A program made the position numbers and the translations under genes. 64,000 nucleotides of DNA from Diatrype stigma (taxonomy: Eukaryota > Ascomycota > Sordariomycetes > Xylariales > Diatrypaceae). Positions 10,445-20,645 of this stretch are shown here, piece by piece (the stretch's first letter is position 1; every line of letters starts with the position of its first letter). The notes beneath the pieces are model-generated. The model was not told where the DNA came from, did no database searches, and saw only the letters and a list, made by a program, of their open reading frames with translations. The stretch spans positions 62,001 to 126,000 of the forward strand of contig JAKJXP020000078.1 in the NCBI GenBank assembly GCA_022225965.2, given 5' to 3'.

Positions 10445-10938
10445 CAGGGCGTCAAGCAGCGCAATCTACTGCAACCAGGACCCTGGATCCTGTGGGTTGC
10501 CGTTGCGCAACTGCAACTAAGGTGTAGACTACAGTTTGTGGTGGAGTTGCATTAGTTGCAACACCTGAACTGGGCTAAAGTGAGGGTGTATATACAGATC
10601 GCGAGATAGATTTTTGGTGTTTATGCATCGCATGTTACCCGTCTGCACGTGTTCGAAGCACTTACCCGACCCATTCCCAACCCTTTCAGCTGCCCCTTGA
10701 GCAGCCCCTAACCCCTTATTTCCCACCCCTGCTAGTCCCCGAATCCTTGGTATGGCGGTGTAACTAGCCACAAATCACCAGCCACTGCAACAGCGCAACT
10801 TATTGCACAACCATGGACTCATGGAGGTTATCGTGGATCAATACTTTGCAAGTTTCGCAATTCAGAAAAATCCCCGATGGATGTATTAGAAATGATGGTG
10901 GCTACGGCGTTGCAGTGGTTGCATTGCTTGACCTCCTG
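10445..10938. mobile_element. Diverged hAT-type MITE, ~494 bp, same family as 8731-9014
   Basis: The left end CAGGGCGTCAAGCAGCGCAA and the right end (inverted) CAGGAGGTCAAGCAATGCAA share the CAGGG.GTCAAGCA core with the element at 8731. The interior again carries repeated GTTGC/GCAAC words near both ends (10498-10560 and 10785-10815). No clean 8-bp duplication remains: flanks TACTGTAA and TATGTACA match poorly. This fits an older insertion. No transposase frame is inside. Confidence 0.65.
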
Positions 10939-11003
10939 TATGTACATCTATTTGTTAATGCATTCATGTCCCTCCTTCACCCCTATCCAAGCATCCTAAC
11001 TGC

Positions 11004-12109
11004 CTAGATACCATCCGCAAGGACGCCCTTGTCCACATTCTCCTTCATTGCAGGGTTTTCCTCCACCTCGGGCGGCGGCACGACGATGCCGTACTTCTCG
11101 TAGGAGAAATGCGTCAGATCCTCGAGGTACTCGCCCCAGCCATCGCCCACCTCGCCCACCGGCTGGCCCGCAGCGTCCGACCCGGCCTCGCCCATGCGGC
11201 CGGCCAGGATGTCGCCCTCGCGGCCCTCGTACTCCTTCTTGAGCATGGGGTGCGGGGCCCAGACGACGCGCATGCCGGCGCGCCGGCCGGCCTCGACGCC
11301 CGGCACGCTGTCCTCGAAGACGAGGCACTCCTCGGGCGTGATGGGCGCCTCGCCCGGCCGAAGGCTGTCGTTGATGGTCTGCAGCGCCAGCAGGTAGATG
11401 TCCGGCAGCGGCTTGCCGCGGCCGGGGGCGATGCGCGCGTCGTCGCCGAGCACGCGCCGGCTCGTCTCGAACACGGAGAACAGCTCCGTCCAGTTGCGCG
11501 TCTTGACGGCGAAGTTGCCCGCGTGGCTGCTGGTCGCCAGCGCGATGTGCACCCGGTGCGGCGTCTGTGGTTTCTTTGTCGTAGTGGTGGTGGTTTGCGC
11601 TGCTGCTGCTGCTGCTGCTGCGCCTTCTTGGCCGTCCTGCTGCAGATCCCACCAGCGGGTGCGGCCGAGGTCGCCCAGCAGCCTCTCGACGCCCGGCAGC
11701 GGCTTGGCGCGGGGGAAGTGCTCCTGGTGCAGGGCGCTGACCTCGGCCAGGTACTGGGCGTCGTCGACGGGGAGGCGCGCCCACTCGTGGAAGATGCGGT
11801 TGGCCTCGGGGCCCGGACGGCCCTGCAGCCGCGCCTTGATGGACCACGGCAGCGAGGGCCGGCCGTACTTCTCTAGGATCACGTTGATGCAGAGCGTGTA
11901 CAGGTCCTCGGTGTCTAGCAGGAGGCCGTCCATGTCAAAGAGGCAGGCCCGTACCGGGGGGAAGCTGTTGCTCGGTGCCGCAGGACCATTTCCATGCCGG
12001 GTTAGTTTCTTGTTTCTCCGGTCATTCGGGATGTTATTGACATGGACAATTCTTTGTCATGAAGCTGGCTGGATGGGACGAAATGAACTGACTCTGTTCG
12101 GGGTGCCAT
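11004..12109 (-). CDS. HAD-superfamily phosphatase, GS1/HDHD1-like
   Basis: Two exons on the minus strand: 12093-12109 (17 nt) and 11004-11964, giving 325 aa. The small first exon codes MAPRT plus two bases of Asp. The GTCAGT donor, an ACTAAC branch site and CAACAG acceptor fit, and the join restores PPVRACLFDMDG with the nucleophile Asp16 and general acid Asp18. Starting at the first long-frame ATG (11933) would lose Asp16. Other HAD motifs: II ATSS (~149-152), III Lys ~190 (GRGKPLPDIY) and IV FEDS (~222-225). A low-complexity insert of poly-Ala then poly-Thr (~120-136) sits before motif II. Known relatives dephosphorylate small sugar or nucleotide phosphates such as pseudouridine 5'-phosphate. 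The substrate here is not predictable. Confidence 0.85.
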
Positions 12110-12863
12110 TGCAGACCGGTGTTGCTGGTAGAGATATTAAACTCTGGTACTTGTTATTTATTAGGCTTTTATCTTTATCTTTTTTCCTTCCCGGAGGGAG
12201 GTGGGGCTCAGGTCAGGGGTCGGTGCGATGGGGTTGGAGACCCGAAAGACGAAATATATCGAGTTGCAGAGGTATCGAGTTATTATAGGTTGGGTACAGT
12301 CTAGTTAGCGGGTGAACGTGGTGATTAAGTAGGCATGTAGGCATGTAGGTTAGCTAGGTATAGGTATAGTTGAGGTGTTCTATTCCCCCAGCGTGACTCG
12401 CATGTGAAGCATTCATGGCGGGGGCGGGGTAGTTGATACAGCACTTACCTAGCAGCCTAGGTACTCAACTATTACTTTGTAGCTGCCGTCGGAATCCGTC
12501 GGTACGTCGATGTTGAAGTTAATGTTGAAAAGCCCCACATGGAACGGCGGCGATGCCTGAGTGCGGCGCGGTCGCATCCGGTCGGGTCCTTTCCTAAACA
12601 CAGCTTATTACGTACGTAGATCCATCTTGAAGCAATTACGAATTACGTAGGGCCTCAATGACATACGTACATACCTACCTAACTGCTAATGCCTACATAC
12701 AAACATTGAAGCTACATACCCATTACATCTAAATATGAGCTCCTAAATATCCAGCCAGGACAGTTAAGAGCAGCAGGAAAGAAGCGGCGTCCAGTCTGCA
12801 CTCATTCCATTACCCGCACCCATCTGCCGAGGTAATCGATCAACAAGCCGCCTCGAAACCACG
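12110..12863. other. Divergent promoter region, HAD gene and TTC1-like gene
   Basis: 754 bp between two divergent starts. Contains GTAGGCAT and TACGTA-rich words (12330-12370, 12605-12720). No gene or structured RNA seen. Confidence 0.55.
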
Positions 12864-13999
12864 ATGCCTCCAGATTCCTCGACCACTCGAAATAAGGAAG
12901 AATCCCGCCCGGATTCTTCTGAAGACCCCGAAGCTGAGCCTGAAGAGTTAGCGACTCCAAGGTTCCCTCCTGACGAAGAAGCGGTAAGTCGGCCTTTTTG
13001 ATTGGGTATACCTGGCAGCCTGGATGTATCGTGTCACCGTTAATCAGGTAGCCCTGACAAACATAGTATAGCCAAAAGCACTTCCACTAATCGTCGTGGC
13101 CTCGTAACTATAGAACTTACTACGCGAGTCCAACGATCACAAAGCTGCAGCCAATGCGCTGTTCTCTTCCGCCAAGTACGAAAATGCCATCAACAAGTAC
13201 GAGGAGGCCGCCGCAATATGTCCACACTATCTACACTATGAGCTCGCCGTCATAAAATCGAACATCGCCGCATGCCATCTGAAACTGGAGCAGTGGAAAG
13301 AGGCGATCAAGAGCGCAACCGACTCGCTCGATGGGCTAGGCCGTGTCGAGAAGGCCGAAGCCGAGGCCGAAGCTGCAGAGAAGGAAGCGGAGGAAAAGAA
13401 AGAGAAGGAAGCCACGGAAGGAGAAGGTGACAACGACGACGACGTCGAGGACGAGATAGTCAGCTCCGGAGCCCACAAGAGCGCGCCCGCCGCCAAGGAG
13501 GAAAGCGCGGCAGAAGAAGCGAGACGGAAACGACGCGAGGATGTGCTCAGGATAAAGGCGAAAGCTCTGATGCGACGCGCCCGGGCTAAGAGCGAGCTGG
13601 GCGGCTGGTCTAATCTCTCCGGAGCCGAGGAGGATTACAAGCTTCTGTCTGCCATGGCGAATCTAAGCCCGGCAGATCGGAAGATTGTGCAGACGCAGCT
13701 GAGGACCCTCCCGCCGAGGACGAAGGCCGCACAGGAGCAGGAGATGGGGGAGATGTGGGGCAAACTGAAAGACGTAAGTTATACGAGACGAAAAGGGGGG
13801 GGGGGGGGGGATACACCATAATCTCCCCCCTCCACTAAACACCCATCCCCTCTTTAGAGACTCTTTAGGACAGTCAGATACTAACTTGACACAGCTTGGG
13901 AACGGAATCTTGAAACCATTTGGTTTAAGCACAGAAAACTTCCAAATGGTCAAGGATGAGAAGACTGGCGGCTATAGCATGAATTTTCAGAACAATTGA
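12864..13999 (+). CDS. TPR protein, TTC1-like
   Basis: Three exons: 12864-12983, 13114-13773 and 13895-13999, giving 294 aa. Splice sites are GTAAGT donors, and the last intron has a clear CTAAC branch and ACACAG acceptor. After an acidic Ser/Pro N-terminus, TPR helices begin near residue 41 ([31 protein letters not shown], then [23 protein letters not shown]). The second and third TPR are split by a long charged Glu/Lys/Ala segment (~105-180). Then come [15 protein letters not shown] and a C-terminus [31 protein letters not shown]. The last motif is the signature of the TTC1 family. Relatives are described as Hsp90/Ras-linked adaptors in animals; the fungal role is not established. The second intron holds a 16-base G run. 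Confidence 0.8.
13795..13810. repeat. G16 homopolymer in an intron
   Basis: Sixteen consecutive G follow AAAA within the second intron of the TPR gene, about 84 bp before the acceptor. The true length may differ through sequencing slippage. Confidence 0.9.
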
Positions 14000-14698
14000 A
14001 GCCAATGAATAACTTCACAGCTGGCTCCTTTCCCGGTTTTTGGTTACCTACTAATATATCTAATGTTTATATCCCTGCAGCGCCCAGGCTATCTACATAT
14101 CTCGAGCTAGCATACATCTAATATGCTAGCTTGAGATAAGTAAACCATGTGCTGCTGACATCGGTATGCAATGCAGTAATCAACCACAACCAGTTCGCAA
14201 CCGTTTGCGGTAATCACCCCGATGTCACTTCATAGAGCTGATAAGTACCTAGATCTACGTAACGGTGCCCTGCATCCAGGTGAGATGAAGAGCCGGACCC
14301 CACCGGACCTGAGATAACAGACCCCCCTTCATCCGATCATGGAAGATCGAAACAAGCTTTCACGCAAGCAATATCGATGTAGTACTTGCTTACCCCGCTT
14401 GAAGACACTTGATAAGGAGTCATAGGTATTGATAATGAAACATATTTATGATCTGTAGCTTTGGCTTTACACTGACCCTCGCAAAGGAACTCATAATATG
14501 TGTCGGAAGTGAGGAAGAGAGACTGTGTTTGTCCGTCGAGAATAGACGTATACTTCATGGCTATTTAATCCCTTGGCGCCGATACAGCTCTTTTCTCACA
14601 TGAAAATCGCAGTAGTCCGTCCATATCAACTTCGTCTTTCACACTGACATACACAACTCAGGTCCCAGGTACAAGCAGCGGCGACAACAATATTTGAA
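14000..14698. other. Intergenic, TPR gene to amidase
   Basis: 700 bp. A near-palindrome CTCGAGCTAGCATAC..ATGCTAGCTTGAG lies at about 14101-14136 and could act as a 3' hairpin. The rest looks like 3' UTR and amidase promoter. Confidence 0.5.
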
Positions 14699-16962
14699 AT
14701 GTCTGAGGAGCTCCCAATAGTAACGACAGCCAACGGGGCGAGCTGGCAGGAAGTCGCAGCAGACCGGCAGCGGCACCGCGACGCGACCATCGCTGAGGTC
14801 CAGCCGCCGCTGCCGGCAGTTCCGGACAAGGAGACAATACCCTCCAACACGACCGGTATCCCGTCATCCATCCTCACTGCCGAGGAGCTAGCCATCACCA
14901 GCGCCAACGTAGAGGATCTGGCGCCACGCCTCGCCTCAGGGGAGCTAAGCGCGACGACGGTGACACGGGCGTTCCTACGACGAGCAGCGCTCGCGCAGCG
15001 CCTGACCAACTGCGTCACGGAGCTGCTTCCGGGGCGGGCGCTAGCGCGAGCAGCGGCGCTGGACGCCCACCTGGCGGCGCACCCGGGACAGCCCGTGGGC
15101 CCTTTGCACGGCGTGCCCATAAGTGTCAAGGAGCACCTCGGCATGGCCGGGCTGGACCTGAACGGCGGTTTCGTCGGCTGGGTGGGCCGCCACGTCGCCA
15201 AGGAGGACGCGCTGCTGCTGCGCCCGCTGTGGGACGCGGGTGCGGTATTCTATGCCCGCACGACGGAGCCGCAGACGTTGATGCATTTGGAGACCAGTAG
15301 TAATCTATACGGGTACGTTGATTGTTCCGTTTGTTATATCTAACTAGAGTGATTTTCGAAGTGTATATACATATACGCCAAACCTATGTCCCCGACCGTG
15401 TCCTGAGAGGTGGAAGGATTGTAACCCCTTTTCCTTACGCAATTCAGAAAAAAAGGGGAACAAATAACTTGCCAAGATGCTGACCATGTACTAACCATGA
15501 CTACAAAAACACAGGGAGACAGTGAACCCCTACAACACGAGCCTGACAGCGGGTGGCTCGTCGGGCGGTGAGGGCGCGCTCGTGGGCCTGCGCGGGTCAG
15601 TGCTGGGAATTGGGTCGGACATCGGGGGCTCGATCCGGTCGCCGGCGGCCAACTGCGGCGTGTTCGGGTTCAAGCCGACGACGGGGCGACTGCCGATCAC
15701 AGGATGGGCCCCGCTTCTGTGCGCCGCCGAGCACATCCTGCCGACCAACGGCCCGCTATCCACAAGCCTCAAGGGGTTGGAGCTGTTCATGCGCGTTAGT
15801 CTGAACGGCAATGGCAATGGCAATGGTGGTGATAGTGATGGTGTTGGTGCTGGGGGCGGAAAGCCCTGGCTGCGGGAGCCGAATCTGGCCGCTATTCCTT
15901 GGAGGGATCCGGCTTCTTACTTTGCTGAGGATGTGAAGAAGGAAGGGGGGAGGAAGAGAAAGCTGAAAGTCGCTGTTATGTGGGATGATGGGGTGGTGAA
16001 GCCGCACCCGCCGATAGCGAAGGCGATGAAGGAGGTAGTGGAGAAGTTGAAGGCGAGTGAGAATGTCGAGGTCGTGGATTGGAAGCCGTGGCGGCATGAT
16101 CGGGCATGGGAGATCATCGTAAGGCTATTTTATTTCTTTTTACTCCATTTTTCATATCCCTTTTACGAATCTGCTCTCCTTTCCGGCGCCCATTTTGCTT
16201 TTTCAATCTCTGGCACAGGCGCTGACAACCCAAAACCATGCATGCAAACAGGCGAGCCTATACTTCCCCGACGGCGGCGAAGAGAATTTCACGGCCATGG
16301 GGCTCTCGGGCGAGCCCCTGCGCCCCCTCTCCAAGTGGATCCTGACGGATAACCCGCACATGCGCGAGCACACGATCCGGAGCCTCTGGGACACCATCCT
16401 GGCACGGCAGGACTACCGGGCGCGGTACGCGGCGCTCTGGAACGCGACCGCCGACGGGGAAGAGGGAGGGGGAATGGTCGACGTGATCCTGTGCCCCGCC
16501 GGCCCGGGCGTCGCCCCCAAGCTCGACACCGCCCGCTACTGGGGCTACACGTCGCAGTGGAACCTGCTCGACTACCCGGCGCTCGTGTTCCCGGTCGGTG
16601 ACTGTCGTGTGAGTGGCGAGGAGGGCGAGTATGAGGGGTACGGGTATCCGGAGGAGTGCCTCGATAGCCTGAGCCAGAGCGATGCGTATAATTCGGCGCT
16701 GTGGAAGGTGCATGGCGCTGAGGGGTACAAGGATGCGCCTGTTTCGCTGCAGCTTGTCGCTAGGAGGTACGTGTGGTGTATTTTGTTCAACCGCTTGTCG
16801 CTCACTTGCGGTTAACCTGATTTACGGGAAATGCTGGTGGCGCTTTCACCATTGTTTCTTCCAGTTTGCTAATCGTTCAACAACTCTAGATTCGACGACG
16901 AGAAGCTCTTCAAAGCTGCGGAGATTGTGCTGCAAGAAGCTGGATTGCCTACGACTTGCTGA
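14699..16962 (+). CDS. Amidase-signature family amidase
   Basis: Four exons: 14699-15312, 15515-16118, 16252-16766 and 16890-16962, giving 601 aa with clean phases. The catalytic set of amidase-signature enzymes is present: Lys144 (GVPISVKEHLG), cis-Ser220 in TAGGSSGGEGAL and nucleophile Ser244 in GSDIGGSIR. The spacing equals that known in fatty acid amide hydrolase. The C-terminal half shows SLYFPDGGEE, ARYWGYTSQWNLLDYPALVFP and SLQLVARRFDDEKLFKAAEIV, the usual end of fungal amidases (acetamidase/general amidase type). Reaction: hydrolysis of a carboxamide to acid and ammonia. The substrate is unknown. An Asn-Gly repeat (~298-312) lies in a surface loop. No signal peptide, so likely cytosolic. 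In exon 3 an earlier in-frame acceptor (16220) is possible; I prefer 16252 because it gives WEIIASLYFPDGG. Confidence 0.88.
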
Positions 16963-17414
16963 TGGTCTATTATCAAAGAAATCGGGAATTCTGGATTGTG
17001 GCCTCTTCTTACCTGGTAAGATCTCGGGCTGGTCTTGATTTCTATTCCAAATTGAAAGGAACGAAGGGATGCCATGTTTACCATATTAAGGTCCTCCCTA
17101 GGTCGTCTATAATATGTTCTAATCGGTCGATGTATAACCATATCTAGTCTATCAGATTGTCAACATTATGTGTTTTATCAATAAGATTCAGTAGGTATTT
17201 TGAAGCCCATTGCATGCAGTGGTCTCAGATCAGCCTTGAACTCTAGATTGGTTTCTAGGCATGACTTATAAAGCGTTAACAATCATTGGGGAGATAGATA
17301 TGGTACGTAAAAGGTAAAAGAAAATCTTGGGTATCTCATTGAAGCTAGGAAAACAGCAGTCAACACGGACTGTCTGGCTGTTCAGTGCCCCCATCTTTCA
17401 AAACCTCGCCTTGA
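16963..17414. other. Intergenic, convergent 3' ends of amidase and HET gene
   Basis: 450 bp of AT-rich 3' sequence. Nothing recognised. Confidence 0.55.
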
Positions 17415-19937
17415 TCACACTAAGCAGAAATCCTCGCTTCTAGCCAGAAGCTCGTTTCGGTCCATTCCCGAGATGGCTTGACCATCCATCTTGCCATAGA
17501 CGAACGACTCGCCCACGAACTCGTAGAAGTCCGGTTTCTCTCCTACGATAGGTCTGCGGCGCTGGTCTTGCTGGTACGTGAAGAGGTTCGACGACACCCA
17601 GGGCCGCAGGATGCAAGGGACGCTACACCCGTAGAGTATGCATACCAGGTCGCCCTGCGCAGTCCCCGGCGGCCCCACGCCGATGAGCTTCTCGGTCGTC
17701 TCCCTACCTCGCCTGAAGGCCGCGTCGAAGATCACGCGGTTCCACGTGACCGCCTGCATGCGCTTGATGTAGTCGTGCATGATGCGGGGCGGGCTCTCGC
17801 CCAGGATGTCGCCCGTGACGATGTGGCCGTTCGACGTGACCTTGGCGAGACACCGCAGGCAGGCTCGCGGGTACCAGCTCGGCGGGTGTCGGCCGTCCGG
17901 GCCGCGGTCCGCCACCAGCGTCCGCCACACCGTGTCCGGCACCGAGTCGTACTCGTCCGACCCGTCGGGCGACCAGCCCAGCCTCTCCAGCGCGTCGCGC
18001 GTGACGATCCCGTGCGGCATGGGCGAGCTGCTCCAGCTGATGCCGCCGAGCACGAACCCCCGGACATACATCCGCGAGTCGCGCGAGCTGGGCACCTCGG
18101 CCGTTCCCGGTAATAGCCAACCCCTTAATTGGGAATAGATCCACCGCGCACCGCGCATCAGGAACGACGATGTATTCAGAGAGGGATCCAGGTTCAAGGG
18201 AGTCGGGCTTGACAACAAGGGGTTCGACGGGGAATTCGATGATGAGGGGCTTGTCGGCGAAAGCGGATTAGGCCGTGTCATCATTGTGCGGTGGCCGCCG
18301 CCACCGCCGCCGTTATCCACTCTTCCAGACGCTTTCGGCGGCGCCGCGGCAAAGAGGCCTCCCGCGAACCGCACGGCGGCTTCGAGGCGCGAGCTCGGCG
18401 GCGGCCTGGGCGATTTCATCCCGAAGCGCACGGTCGGCGGCATGCCGTGCGAGGCGTTGTAACACCGCGCGCCGGGGAGGCCGACGAAGCTGTCGCCGTT
18501 CTTGCGCCCGTTGATGCCCTGGTTCGAATGGCCGTACGGCGCCTCCAGGACCAGCTTGATCCACGACGGCAGCGTGACCAGCTCCTCGTACATGATCGCC
18601 ACCGTCGTCCTCTCGGGCAGCGCCCAGTGCCGGCACACGATGTCGAGCGAGCCCGTGCGGCTCACCACCCACTCGACGAAGCCGACGTACACCTCGAGCA
18701 GGTTCTTGGTGTAGTCTGCGGTCGGCGGGGGGACCTCCTCGGCGGCGGCATGGTCACCACCAGCAGCAGCAGAAGCGGGCAGCAGCAGCCTCGGGATCGA
18801 GACCCGCGAGGTTTCGCTGGCGATGTTCAGCAGGGCGAAGATGGTGTCTCGGGGATCGGTCGTCTCGAAGGGGGCCAGGGTCGAGACCAGGAGCTCCAGG
18901 TTCTTGATCGGCTCGAATAGCCTCCGGTCGGCCCCCCGCAAGAACACGTTGCTAAGCTCGTCGACTAGGATCTTCGCCCCGAGCGGCTTCAGGTCCGTGA
19001 TCGTATGGTACTCCCGGGACCGGTCCTCGAACAGCTTCCGGATGTCCTGGAAGTAGAGGTCGAAGATGCTGATGGCGTCTACGAAGTCGCTCCAGTTGAG
19101 CTCCATGGAACCGCAATGGACGGTGGCGATCCGGGCCAGGGCAACCTCTTGTATGACCCACCGACGGGAGAACCAGCTGCAGTTGATCAGGTAGATCAGA
19201 TCTTTCCAGTTCTGGACCTGGTCCTTCTGGATCAGGGTGTGGATGTCTTGGGTTTCGACGACTTTCGTGATGAACCTCATCGCCCGATCCGTTCGCCGCC
19301 CCTTGTCCGCCGCCCCGAGCCAGATGCACACCCCATTGGCCTGGGAGTATATCTGCGACATATTCGGCACCTGGGCTCCCAACTCTGCGCTGTTCCCCTG
19401 GTCCATGCAGATTCCGTCGGCCCAGACAAGTATGCGATCGGTCTTCTGGCGGAGGTGCCTCAGCGCTTCGTACAGGTTGTCCTTGACGTAGAGGCGCAGT
19501 GCGGTCATCTCCATGTCGTCGTCCGCGTAGCTCATCCGCTCCCCTTGCTCGTGCTTTCCGGTCTTGACGTAGACCGGGTTCTCGGACTCGCTCTCGCCCC
19601 AGTGGTACGAGAGTGCTTCGTAGGGAAATCTGTGCAGCATGGCGATCGGCACCGGGATGAGCGTGACGTGGATGTCTCCCTTGGGGTCCTCGCTCGGGTC
19701 CAAGGCCATCAGACGGGTGCGGTCTTCTTGGATGGGTTCATATTTGTACAGCGAAAACTGCGCCTTTCGGATAACTCGAGCCCAGTTGAGCTTCACGCGT
19801 TCTTTGTCGTCGCGGGGCGGCGGGCTCCTGATCTCTAGCCTCTGCCTCCTCTCTGCTCGGGGTCTCGGTCGCGTAGGTTTTCGAACCTTGAGATCTTCTT
19901 CGATAGAACTATAATAGGCGGAATCCGAAGAGTCCAT
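17415..19937 (-). CDS. HET-domain (heterokaryon incompatibility) protein
   Basis: Single exon, 840 aa. The HET domain (PF06985 type) spans about residues 105-275: FPYEALSYHWG, then RILVWADGICMDQ.N, MSQIYSQANGVCIWLG and, farther on, INCSWFSRRWVIQEVALA. These are the three classic conserved blocks. The C-terminal third ends with a GESFVYGKMDGQAI motif also common in long HET proteins. Between them is a Ser/Pro/Asn-rich disordered stretch (~560-610). Known role: in some family members this domain triggers cell death on fusion of unlike fungal cells, often controlled by NLR partners. The neighbour upstream (20646-23052, same strand, 709 bp away) is a NACHT protein. No membrane segment. Whether it acts in non-self recognition here is inference. 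Confidence 0.9.
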   Translation of the reverse strand: MDSSDSAYYSSIEEDLKVRKPTRPRPRAERRQRLEIRSPPPRDDKERVKLNWARVIRKAQFSLYKYEPIQEDRTRLMALDPSEDPKGDIHVTLIPVPIAMLHRFPYEALSYHWGESESENPVYVKTGKHEQGERMSYADDDMEMTALRLYVKDNLYEALRHLRQKTDRILVWADGICMDQGNSAELGAQVPNMSQIYSQANGVCIWLGAADKGRRTDRAMRFITKVVETQDIHTLIQKDQVQNWKDLIYLINCSWFSRRWVIQEVALARIATVHCGSMELNWSDFVDAISIFDLYFQDIRKLFEDRSREYHTITDLKPLGAKILVDELSNVFLRGADRRLFEPIKNLELLVSTLAPFETTDPRDTIFALLNIASETSRVSIPRLLLPASAAAGGDHAAAEEVPPPTADYTKNLLEVYVGFVEWVVSRTGSLDIVCRHWALPERTTVAIMYEELVTLPSWIKLVLEAPYGHSNQGINGRKNGDSFVGLPGARCYNASHGMPPTVRFGMKSPRPPPSSRLEAAVRFAGGLFAAAPPKASGRVDNGGGGGGHRTMMTRPNPLSPTSPSSSNSPSNPLLSSPTPLNLDPSLNTSSFLMRGARWIYSQLRGWLLPGTAEVPSSRDSRMYVRGFVLGGISWSSSPMPHGIVTRDALERLGWSPDGSDEYDSVPDTVWRTLVADRGPDGRHPPSWYPRACLRCLAKVTSNGHIVTGDILGESPPRIMHDYIKRMQAVTWNRVIFDAAFRRGRETTEKLIGVGPPGTAQGDLVCILYGCSVPCILRPWVSSNLFTYQQDQRRRPIVGEKPDFYEFVGESFVYGKMDGQAISGMDRNELLARSEDFCLV

Positions 19938-20645
19938 GGTTCATCTATTCATGGTTGAATGTCTCAAGTCTGGAATAGGAAGGGGGTGGAGGGTCTGGAG
20001 CTGGAACTGAAGGCAACACTAGCTAGCCCGACTGACTATATATTCAATACCCACTGTAAGCCGCCTGGGACGTATATGTATAATTATGTATATGTATCTG
20101 TATCTGTATCGAAAGGACCGCGTCCCCCTTTTCAACGTGATCTAGTCGTGATTATCTAAGTCTGGCGGCCTCATGATCATACATAAGGCAAAATCTACAT
20201 TGTCAAGTATGACGCGCACGCTATAAATAATGTGTCTCGACTAGGTAGGTAGTGAGGCCCAATGCTGCATGTACGGGTGTCTGGATCGTTGGAACTGGGA
20301 ACAGGTTCTCTGTTTGACGGCTATGACGCATTCATAAAGTGCCATACTGCTGGTGTGGTCAGTCACGAGAACATTTTGTGTACTCAGAGTATGCGAGGAA
20401 CTCCTTTGAAACGAGGCCTCCTAGACTAATGCTGGCAAGCTGGCGGCATAGGGGATTTATACGGTGAGGAGATCAACAGATACGAAGGTAACCAACAGCC
20501 AACAACATCCCTGAGTCGCGTCAGCAAGACGTAAATAGCAAGGTAGCGCTGAATACCCCCTAGTAGGGTGATAAAGGGTGGTATAGGGTGGTAGCGGGCA
20601 CCCAATCAAGCCATGTTCTTCCGACGTTGCAATGGGCCTAACCGC
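19938..20645. other. Spacer between HET and NACHT genes
   Basis: 709 bp, holding the HET promoter and the NACHT gene 3' end. Short ATGTAT repeats near 20070-20110. No gene recognised. Confidence 0.55.

Noticed and set aside
11398..12288. 296-aa plus-strand frame
   Set aside because: Antisense of the HAD phosphatase, with the poly-Ala/poly-Thr insert making the frame look long.
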